Source: Methanomassiliicoccaceae archaeon UBA537 (lineage in GTDB: Archaea > Thermoplasmatota > Thermoplasmata > Methanomassiliicoccales > Methanomethylophilaceae). Taken from it: a stretch of DNA of 9,443 nt. The notes under the pieces are model-generated. The model saw nothing but the letters and a program-made list of their open reading frames with translations, was not told the DNA's origin and did not search any database. This document shows positions 1-4,882 of the stretch, piece by piece. The stretch covers positions 1 through 9,443 of the forward strand of contig DATC01000134.1 in assembly GCA_002504495.1 (NCBI GenBank). The letters are read 5' to 3'. The translations under genes and the position numbers were made by a program. The stretch's first letter is position 1. The number at the start of each line of letters is the position of its first letter.

Positions 1-156
1 ACCGCCAGACAGCTCGGGATAACATCGGAGGAGCTGATCCACGCCATGTCCCATGCCACCGAGATCAGACAGGACAGGTTCACGATCCTGGGCGACAACG
101 GGATAACTCCGGAAGTCGCAGAATCCGTCGCCAAGGCGACGGGGGTGATCCGATGA
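1..156 (+). CDS. egsA: 3' end of probable sn-glycerol-1-phosphate dehydrogenase
   Basis: Frame 1 is open from the left edge to a TGA at 154-156 and gives 51 C-terminal residues. The tail contains EIRQDRFTILGDNGITPEVA and ends in AKATGVIR. This matches my memory of archaeal glycerol-1-phosphate dehydrogenase C-termini, which carry an 'IR-x-R-[YF]-TIL' segment followed by a short helix and a closing 'xTGVI'. That enzyme reduces dihydroxyacetone phosphate to sn-glycerol-1-phosphate, the backbone of archaeal membrane lipids, in the cytosol. The catalytic metal-binding part lies outside the window and cannot be checked. The stop codon overlaps the start of the next gene (ATGA), so the two are probably cotranscribed. 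The identification rests on a short tail and is likely but not certain. Confidence 0.68.
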   Translation, partial: TARQLGITSEELIHAMSHATEIRQDRFTILGDNGITPEVAESVAKATGVIR

Positions 157-602
157 CGATAACGCTCATAGGGAAGGACGTCGCAGAGACGGGATACGAA
201 TTCTACTATCTCGGAGAGACGGAGGAGTGCGGAGGATGCAGGCTGCGCAGCGTCTGCAACAGCCTCGACAAGGGCTGCCGGTACAAGGTCACCGAGGTCA
301 GGAAGCAGGAGCACGACTGCCCTCTTCTGGACGAGAAGATCGTCGCGACCCAGGTGGAGAAGGTCCCGTCCCCCGCGGCGCTTCCCAAGAGAGGCCTGAT
401 GGACGGCGTCACCGTCACGTTCACGCCGCCGAAGTGCGGCATCATCGGATGCCCGAACTGGCGCCTCTGCAACCCTCCGGGCAAGACCGGAGGGGACAAG
501 GTGTCCGTGGTCGAGATGGGCGGAGCGGTGGAATGCCCTGCCGGAGAGCGCATGGCCCGCGTCCGCATCCTGCGATCATGCACTGCTGCCGCATCCTCCT
601 GA
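153..602 (+). CDS. UPF0179 family cysteine-rich protein
   Basis: This 149-residue protein has the hallmarks of the archaeal UPF0179 family: an MTITLIGK start, an EFYYLG strand, a cysteine-rich segment with a VCNSLDKGCRY core, and a second cysteine set in the C-terminal half. The family has no established function that I know of. The cysteines fall into two similar groups: C26, C29, C35, C56 and C95, C100, C106, C128. Extra cysteines lie at 42 and 143. Paired four-cysteine groups suggest bound metal or Fe-S clusters, but this is inference. The ATG at 153 overlaps the upstream egsA-like stop as ATGA, which supports this start and translational coupling. The last 25 bases overlap the next gene. 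No signal peptide or membrane segment is visible, so it is presumably cytosolic. Confidence 0.85.
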   Translation: MTITLIGKDVAETGYEFYYLGETEECGGCRLRSVCNSLDKGCRYKVTEVRKQEHDCPLLDEKIVATQVEKVPSPAALPKRGLMDGVTVTFTPPKCGIIGCPNWRLCNPPGKTGGDKVSVVEMGGAVECPAGERMARVRILRSCTAAASS

Positions 603-1249
603 ACCGCGCCTCCAATGTGGAGGAGCATCCGTGCCATGCCCTCCTCCCATTCGACTTCAAGGGAAGCGGAATCGACGTGAGGATACTCTCGTGCTCCATG
701 ATGGACGAGAGCTCCGGATACTCCATGATAAGGATCAGGGATCCCGCTGGCTCCGTGGAGGAGGGACGCTACGAGTTCGAATACGGGGAGGCCTCGATCA
801 CGAAGCTCTCGTCGAACACGTACATGGCCATGGTGACCAACAGGAGATGCCTGCTGTCCAGTCTGATCAACCGCCTCGGCTGCTTCCTCCTGTCCGCCGT
901 CCCCAGGACGGACACGCTCATCGAATGGACCCTGGTGGGTCCGACCAAGGCTCGTCTGCAGCAGCTGTTCGCGGAGATGCGCGAGAACGGATACGTCTTC
1001 GAGATCGAATCCAGCACGCCTGCCACGGACTTCGCCGCGCTCACGCCGAAGCAGGAGGAGCACTTCGAGAAGGCGATGGACCTGGGCTACTACGACATCC
1101 CCAAGCGCATAGGGCTGGACGAGCTCAGCAAGGTGCTGGGCTGCTCCAAGTCCACGCTCAACGTCTCCCTCAGGTCCGCCGAGAGGAGCATCTTCGAATT
1201 CTACCGCATCATGAGGTTCGGATCGAGGCTTTCCGACCGATGGACATGC
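578..1249 (+). CDS. HTH_10 (bacterio-opsin activator-like) regulator; 3' end unresolved
   Basis: From ATG 578 the frame encodes about 210-220 convincing residues. An N-terminal alpha/beta region (about 1-145) is followed by a helix-turn-helix of the archaeal HTH_10 (Bat) type at about 155-205. That domain reads LTPKQEEHFEKAMDLGYYD, then a DELSKVLG first helix, and a CSKSTLNVSLRSAER recognition helix. Such proteins are DNA-binding regulators with a ligand- or signal-sensing N-terminal part. They normally end within a few residues of the HTH, here expected near 1200-1245. This frame has no stop there and stays open until 2824, straight through the transporter gene. The end given is simply the last codon fully upstream of the operator palindrome and is not a real stop. 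A TGA in another frame lies at 1212-1214, so a one-base indel, natural or from sequencing, could explain the missing stop. The 5' end overlaps UPF0179 by 25 bases, suggesting one operon. Confidence 0.7.
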
Positions 1250-1255
1250 GACATT

Positions 1256-1267
1256 CGAACATGTTCG
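1256..1267. promoter_or_regulatory. Palindromic operator upstream of the MFS gene
   Basis: CGAACATGTTCG is a perfect 12-base palindrome. It ends 9 bases before a TATA-like TTATAT. The same 12 bases, flanked by the same T on each side, recur at 2892-2903 with identical spacing to a TATA box. If transcription starts about 25 bases after the TATA box, the palindrome centre lies roughly 40 bases upstream of the start, just upstream of where BRE/TFB binds. That position suits an activator, though repression is also possible. The regulator is not identified. Confidence 0.72.
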
Positions 1268-1275
1268 TGGCATCG

Positions 1276-1282
1276 CTTATAT
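1276..1282 (+). promoter_or_regulatory. TATA box of the MFS transporter gene
   Basis: CTTATAT is an archaeal-type TATA element in otherwise GC-rich DNA. Transcription would begin near 1300-1308. This leaves a leader of about 40 bases before ATG 1347 and places the alternative ATG at 1296 upstream of, or right at, the transcript start. Confidence 0.6.
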
Positions 1283-1346
1283 CCCCATCCTGCCGATGTC
1301 TTTCCGGTGGTTCGATTCTTCCGTTTTACCGAGGAGAAGGATCAGA

Positions 1347-2654
1347 ATGACCATAGACGAAGGGAAGAAGAGGAGGACGCTCTCGTACAGATGGATGATC
1401 TTCATCGTCCTGGCGGTGGCGTACTTCTTCGTGTACTTCCACAGGACGACGGGCGGTGCGATATCCGACAACCTCCAGGCGTACTACGGGGTCGGAACGG
1501 CATCCGTCGCGCTGCTGGCGTCGGCGTACCTGTACGCCTACACGCTGATGCAGATCCCCAGCGGGATACTGACGGACCGCATGGGGCCGAGAAAGGCCGC
1601 TACGATATTCATATTCCTGATCGCGATCGGCTCGGTGCTCAGCGCCTACTCCGCGACGGTGAACAACTTCTCGATGATGATCGCCGGGAAGTTCATCATA
1701 GGCATAGGGGCGGCCGTCGTCTACATACCGATAATGAAGATCCTGGCCGTATGGTTCAGGAAGAACGAGTTCGCATCCATGAGCGGAGTGCTGCTCCTGG
1801 TCGGGAACGTCGGAGGGATAGCGGCCGCGACTCCGATGGTCCTGATGATGGACACGCTCGGAATCCAGAACACCTACTTCATCCTCGCCGTGATCACCGC
1901 GGCGATAGCGGGACTATGCTGGCTTGTGGTCCGCAACCACCCGTCCGACAAGGACCTCCCCAGCATAGAGGAGATCGTCTCCGAGGAGACGGGGCAGCCC
2001 ATAGGCGAGTCCACGTCCGCGAAGATGGGCACCATGGAGGCCCTCAGGCTCACCTTCACCAGCGGGAGGAAGTTCTGGCCTCTGGCGATCTGGTTCTTCT
2101 TCATGTACGGAACCATCATGCTCTGGCAGGCGTCCCAGGCCGGATCGTTCTACAAGAGCGTCTACGGCTTCACCGGAACCGACGCTGGACTCATGGTCAC
2201 CATGGTCGGAATCGGGATGGTGTTCGGATGCCCCCTGGCCGGGACCCTCTCAGACAAGGTGCTCCATTCGAGAAGGAAGGTGCTCATCCTGGGCACCCTG
2301 GTGTACACCCTGCTCTGGGGAGTCATCTGGCTCACGGCGGGGAAGGACGGCATGGACTCGTTCGCGATCCAGGCCGCCATCAACTTCCTCTTCGGATTCT
2401 TCGGAGGATTCTTCGTGGTGTCCTACGCCCAGATCAAGGAGCTGTATCCCATCGCCATGGCAGGGACGTCCACCGCCGCGCTCAACCTGTTCCCGTTCGC
2501 CGGCGGAGCCATCCTGATCACCGCCGCGGGATTCATCATCGCCGAGAAGACCCTTGCCGAATTCCAGACCCTCTGGATGGCAGCCTTCGCGATGATGATA
2601 GTCGCACTCGTCTGCGCCGTGCTATCGGTGGAGAAGGGGCACGGGTGCGATTGA
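1347..2654 (+). CDS. MFS transporter, 12 transmembrane helices
   Basis: This 435-residue integral membrane protein has the major facilitator layout: two sets of six hydrophobic helices separated by a charged cytoplasmic loop at about 205-235. The signature motif A between helices 2 and 3 is clear at residues 73-84 (GILTDRMGPRKA). A related GTLSDKVLHSRRK motif sits at the matching place in the second half. A charged HRTT follows helix 1, as in several ACS/NarK-like permeases. Substrate cannot be read from the sequence; organic anion or nitrate-type families are the nearest in appearance. I chose ATG 1347, with GAGGAG about 10 bases upstream, over ATG 1296, because the TATA box places the transcript start near 1300 and the extra 17 residues look like non-coding sequence. 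Its operator matches that of the downstream methyltransferase operon, so it may import a methylated substrate or related compound. That role is inference. Confidence 0.9.
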   Translation: MTIDEGKKRRTLSYRWMIFIVLAVAYFFVYFHRTTGGAISDNLQAYYGVGTASVALLASAYLYAYTLMQIPSGILTDRMGPRKAATIFIFLIAIGSVLSAYSATVNNFSMMIAGKFIIGIGAAVVYIPIMKILAVWFRKNEFASMSGVLLLVGNVGGIAAATPMVLMMDTLGIQNTYFILAVITAAIAGLCWLVVRNHPSDKDLPSIEEIVSEETGQPIGESTSAKMGTMEALRLTFTSGRKFWPLAIWFFFMYGTIMLWQASQAGSFYKSVYGFTGTDAGLMVTMVGIGMVFGCPLAGTLSDKVLHSRRKVLILGTLVYTLLWGVIWLTAGKDGMDSFAIQAAINFLFGFFGGFFVVSYAQIKELYPIAMAGTSTAALNLFPFAGGAILITAAGFIIAEKTLAEFQTLWMAAFAMMIVALVCAVLSVEKGHGCD

Positions 2655-2677
2655 TCGAGGCCCGAAGAAACGCCTTA

Positions 2678-2694
2678 CGGGGGCTCGTCCCCCG
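2678..2694 (+). terminator. GC-rich hairpin after the MFS gene
   Basis: CGGGGG pairs with CCCCCG around a five-base loop, 23 bases after the MFS stop codon. The following sequence (GATTTCTG) is only weakly T-rich. It may mark or protect the 3' end of the MFS transcript. Archaeal termination depends mainly on U-tracts, so a terminator role is uncertain. Confidence 0.35.
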
Positions 2695-2780
2695 GATTTC
2701 TGCCGTTGGATGCATATCGGATGGAACCCTTCAGAAAGGAGACCGGAATCATCCCGAATGCTATGGCCTCGCCATTGAAC

Positions 2781-2800
2781 TTATAATTCTATCGATAGAA
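2781..2800 (+). promoter_or_regulatory. Candidate distal promoter with palindrome next to its TATA box
   Basis: TTATAA at 2781-2786 is followed at once by the perfect 14-base palindrome TTCTATCGATAGAA (2787-2800). A palindrome between a TATA box and the transcript start is a common arrangement for archaeal repressors. Transcription from here would begin near 2808 and give the methyltransferase operon a second, longer leader of about 175 bases. No BRE is obvious. Confidence 0.4.
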
Positions 2801-2832
2801 CATCCATCCATCATCCGACGCTGAGGAATATG

Positions 2833-2850
2833 ATTCGAAGGAATTCGAAG
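2833..2850. repeat. Tandem ATTCGAAG repeat, 10-base period
   Basis: ATTCGAAG occurs at 2833-2840 and 2843-2850, so equivalent bases are one DNA helical turn apart on the same face. Its TTCGAA core resembles the left flank of the operator at 1254-1259. It may be an accessory protein binding site about 60 bases upstream of the proximal TATA box, or chance. Confidence 0.35.
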
Positions 2851-2891
2851 AGATGGAATCGTTATGCTGGCTGTATCGGAAATGGCTGAAT

Positions 2892-2903
2892 CGAACATGT
2901 TCG
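2892..2903. promoter_or_regulatory. Palindromic operator upstream of the methyltransferase operon
   Basis: This is a second perfect copy of CGAACATGTTCG, flanked by T on both sides as in the copy at 1256-1267. It ends 9 bases before TTATAC, exactly the spacing seen upstream of the MFS gene. Two identical sites with identical promoter geometry are strong internal evidence for one regulator controlling both units. Confidence 0.75.
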
Positions 2904-2911
2904 TAGTCTAA

Positions 2912-2918
2912 TTTATAC
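2912..2918 (+). promoter_or_regulatory. TATA box of the corrinoid protein/methyltransferase operon
   Basis: TTTATAC is the best TATA match near the operon. It predicts a transcript start near 2940 and a leader of about 45 bases. A further AT-rich stretch at 2924-2940 could shift the true start slightly. Confidence 0.6.
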
Positions 2919-2969
2919 ATCCATCAATATATCTAATATCTGGTAAAACGGAAGAAAGGAGCACATAAA

Positions 2970-2975
2970 AGGAGG
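2970..2975 (+). promoter_or_regulatory. Strong ribosome binding site for the corrinoid protein
   Basis: AGGAGG lies 8 bases before ATG 2984. It is the strongest Shine-Dalgarno match I see on the plus strand, fixes the start codon, and suggests a highly expressed catabolic gene. Confidence 0.75.
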
Positions 2976-2983
2976 CAACATCA

Positions 2984-3637
2984 ATGGGAGTGAATGAGAT
3001 CCTGAAGGAGCTCGCAGACGCGGTAGTCGCCTGCGAACCGGAGAGGGCCCGCGCGGCAGCCGAAAAGGCCCTGGCGGAGAAGGTAGACCCAGTCGAGGCG
3101 ATCAACGAGGGATTGGTCGTGGGAATGGGGATCATCGGAGACAACTACGCCAACCACACGATGTACCTGCCTCAGGTCCTCGTGGCGGCCCACAGCATGT
3201 ACGAGGGACTCGACGTCCTTCTGCCGGCGATACCCAAGGGAGACCTTGCCGACAGCAAGACTGCGATCACCGCCGTGGTGCAGGGCGACGTCCATGACAT
3301 CGGCAAGAACATCGTCAAGACCATGCTCACCGCGGGAGGATTCATAGTCAACGATCTCGGGAGGGACGTTCCTCCGGCGACCATCGCGGATACCGCGAAG
3401 AACGAATCCGTCGATGTGGCGTGCCTTAGCACTCTCATGACTCCTACCATGGACAACATGGAGGCCGCGGTCAAGCTGATCGCTGAGAGCGGATACCGCG
3501 ACAACTGCATAATCACCATAGGCGGACCTCCGACCACGGACGGATTCGCGAAGGAGATAGGCGCCGACCACAGGGACGAGAACGCGCAGGCGTGCGTGAA
3601 GTACATCAAGAGAAGGATGGAGGAGGCGAGCCGATGA
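2984..3637 (+). CDS. Corrinoid (B12-binding) methyl-carrier protein, MtmC/MtbC/MttC/MtsB type
   Basis: This 217-residue cytosolic protein matches the small corrinoid proteins of methylotrophic methanogens in length and layout. Residues 1-90 form the helical B12 cap domain, with the MGIIGDNYANHTMYLPQVL region. A Rossmann-like B12-binding domain follows, with GDVHDIGKN at 101-109: D102, H104 (the lower axial cobalt ligand) and G107. It continues with LSTLM at 148-152 and the GG of IGGPPTT at 180-181. The family carries a methyl group on cobalt between a substrate-specific methyltransferase and a CoM methyltransferase. The start is fixed by AGGAGG 8 bases upstream. Its stop overlaps the start of the downstream methyltransferase as ATGA, so the two are translated together. 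Amine, methanol and thiol carriers cannot be told apart reliably by eye. No amine methyltransferase gene (MtmB, MtbB or MttB) is next to it, which favours another substrate such as a methylated thiol. Confidence 0.92.
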   Translation: MGVNEILKELADAVVACEPERARAAAEKALAEKVDPVEAINEGLVVGMGIIGDNYANHTMYLPQVLVAAHSMYEGLDVLLPAIPKGDLADSKTAITAVVQGDVHDIGKNIVKTMLTAGGFIVNDLGRDVPPATIADTAKNESVDVACLSTLMTPTMDNMEAAVKLIAESGYRDNCIITIGGPPTTDGFAKEIGADHRDENAQACVKYIKRRMEEASR

Positions 3638-4665
3638 CGATGTCATGCAGAGACAGGGTCTTGGCGGCATTGAACCAGGAGCAGCTGGACAGGCCGCCGG
3701 TCGCGGTGTTCACCACTTGCGACACGATAGGGATGATGAAGGCGTGCGGCGCCTCATGGCCCGAAGCCCATTCAGATCCGCAGAAGATGGCGACGCTGGG
3801 ATGCGCCCAGGCCGACTATTTCGGACTCGAGTCCGTAAGGGCGGGATTCTGCCTCACGGAGGAGGCGGAAGCGCTGGGATGCCCTATAGACATGGGCACC
3901 AGCACGTCCTCCCCGATGCTGAAGGGGCACCCGTTCACCTACAATCCGATGAAGAAGATCTACGACGAGCCGGACGACCTCCCGGACATCGACGAGTTCC
4001 TGAACACCGGCAGGGTCAAGACGTCGATCGAGGCGATGGGGATCATGAAGAAGACCCATGGCGAGGACTACTGCATAATCGGAGGCAACACCGGGCCGTT
4101 CACCCTGGCCGGACATCTGCTGAACACCGAGAACCTCGTCTACTCCGTATGGACGGAACCGGAGAGGGCGAAGAAGTGGGTCGGTGCGATCGAACCATAC
4201 TGCAAGGCTTTCGGACAGGCGCTGCTGGACGGCGGAGCCGACGTGGTCCAGATGTCGGAGCCCTCGGCATCGACGGACATCCTGGCTCCAACGGACTTCC
4301 CTGTGCAGTCCGGACAGTTCGTGAAGAGATGCCTCGGAGACCTGAAGGGATACACCGTCCTGCACATCTGCGGGGACTCGGAGCACATCATCCCGTACAT
4401 GTACGACACCGGTGTGACTGGGATCTCGGTGGAGGAGAAGGTGGACTCCTACCTTGCGAAGAAGATATCGAAGAACAGAGGAGCAATCATAGGCAACGTC
4501 GGATGCGCCTTCCCCCTGTACAAGGGAACTCCTGCGGATGTCATCGCAGCGGCTCAGAAGAGCAGGGATGCGGGATTCAACAGCATCTCCGCCGGATGCG
4601 GCGTGCCTATCGGAACCCCGGACGACAACATCCGCGCCCTGGTGAAGGCGATAAAGGGCCGATGA
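3634..4665 (+). CDS. Methylcobamide:CoM methyltransferase, MtaA/MtbA/MtsA family
   Basis: This 343-residue UroD-fold enzyme resembles MtbA closely from end to end, with landmarks ASWPEAHSDPQKMATL near the N-terminus, GNTGPFTLAGHLL, and VLHICGDSE. The zinc ligands of the family are present: H244 and C246 in HICG, and C322 in SAGCGVP. The C246 to C322 spacing is within one residue of the spacing I recall for MtaA. Zinc activates the coenzyme M thiol for methylation from the methyl-corrinoid. I chose ATG 3634, which has GGAGGAGG at 3619-3626 upstream and overlaps the preceding TGA, over the upstream ATG 3592, which lies inside the corrinoid gene; ATG 3640 is possible. With only these two genes in the operon, it may both demethylate the substrate and methylate CoM, as MtsA does with MtsB in Methanosarcina barkeri. 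Alternatively it is a plain MtbA-type enzyme using methyl donors encoded elsewhere. Confidence 0.9.
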   Translation: MTMSCRDRVLAALNQEQLDRPPVAVFTTCDTIGMMKACGASWPEAHSDPQKMATLGCAQADYFGLESVRAGFCLTEEAEALGCPIDMGTSTSSPMLKGHPFTYNPMKKIYDEPDDLPDIDEFLNTGRVKTSIEAMGIMKKTHGEDYCIIGGNTGPFTLAGHLLNTENLVYSVWTEPERAKKWVGAIEPYCKAFGQALLDGGADVVQMSEPSASTDILAPTDFPVQSGQFVKRCLGDLKGYTVLHICGDSEHIIPYMYDTGVTGISVEEKVDSYLAKKISKNRGAIIGNVGCAFPLYKGTPADVIAAAQKSRDAGFNSISAGCGVPIGTPDDNIRALVKAIKGR

Positions 4666-4668
4666 TGG

Positions 4669-4841
4669 TCCGAAGCCGTCGCGTGAATGAGGCGCGACGG
4701 CTGAAACCCATCCTCCGGTCTCCGGTAATAGCGACTTTATGCTCTTATCCCGATAAACACGGACGTGGTCGCCAGGACTGCGAATCCGCCCTTCAATCCT
4801 ACGGCTCCGAAACCGTATAGGCCGCACGAATCCGAAGCCGT
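4669..4841. repeat. Three copies of TCCGAA[G/A]CCGT in the convergent gap
   Basis: The 11-base element occurs at 4669-4679 and 4831-4841 as TCCGAAGCCGT and at 4806-4816 as TCCGAAACCGT. The last two are exactly 25 bases apart. A partial inverted copy (CCTACGGCTCCG, 4798-4809) can pair with 4833-4844 with one mismatch. I do not recognise the element. The first copy overlaps the base of the plus-strand hairpin. Confidence 0.4.
4674..4702 (+). terminator. 10-bp perfect hairpin after the methyltransferase gene
   Basis: AGCCGTCGCG (4674-4683) pairs perfectly with CGCGACGGCT (4693-4702) around a nine-base loop, 8 bases after the stop codon. No T-run follows closely, so it is as likely a transcript-stabilising or processing element as a terminator. 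Confidence 0.45.
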
Positions 4842-4844
4842 AGG

Positions 4845-4874
4845 CTTCAGACGTGCCTGATCGCACGTCTGAAG
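4845..4874 (-). terminator. 12-bp perfect hairpin after the CobN gene
   Basis: CTTCAGACGTGC (4845-4856) pairs perfectly with GCACGTCTGAAG (4863-4874) around a six-base loop. On the minus strand it begins 8 bases after the CobN stop, mirroring the distance of the hairpin that follows the plus-strand operon. No T-rich tract follows, so intrinsic termination is uncertain; it may define the 3' end of the message or block read-through between convergent genes. Confidence 0.5.
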
Positions 4875-4882
4875 GATCTGTT

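Larger units (their letters stand above)
2655..2983. other. 329-base regulatory intergenic region
   Basis: I find no convincing gene here; the best short frame is about 22 codons from 2721 and resembles nothing known to me. From left to right the region holds a GC-rich hairpin (2678-2694), a TATA-like element with an abutting 14-base palindrome (2781-2800), two copies of ATTCGAAG exactly 10 bases apart (2833-2850), the shared operator (2892-2903), its TATA box (2913-2918), and a strong ribosome binding site (2970-2975). It is clearly more AT-rich than the flanking genes in its last 200 bases, as expected for promoter DNA. Confidence 0.65.

Noticed and set aside
206..1273. 355-residue open frame on the minus strand
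   Set aside because: It lies opposite UPF0179 and the HTH gene, has no recognisable domain, and has the Arg/His/Gly-rich makeup typical of antisense frames in GC-rich coding DNA.
1296..1346. Longer MFS start at ATG 1296
   Set aside because: It lies at or before the transcript start predicted from the TATA box at 1276-1282, lacks a ribosome binding site, and adds unconserved-looking residues. ATG 1347 has GAGGAG upstream.
2721..2786. Short 22-codon frame in the intergenic region
   Set aside because: It has no Shine-Dalgarno site, no recognisable sequence, and ends inside the candidate distal TATA box.
227..2824. Single 865-residue open frame on the plus strand
   Set aside because: Only the stretch from ATG 578 to about 1220 looks like a protein (the HTH_10 regulator). 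Before it the frame shadows UPF0179, and after it the frame shadows the MFS gene with low-complexity Arg/His/Gly/Pro-rich sequence.
3592..3633. Upstream start for the methyltransferase at ATG 3592
   Set aside because: It would overlap the corrinoid gene by 46 bases and add residues not expected in the family. ATG 3634 has a strong ribosome binding site and the usual ATGA overlap.
3772..4866. 364-residue open frame on the minus strand
   Set aside because: It is antisense to the well-supported methyltransferase gene, shows no family signature, and is rich in Arg, Ser and Val in the manner of a shadow frame.
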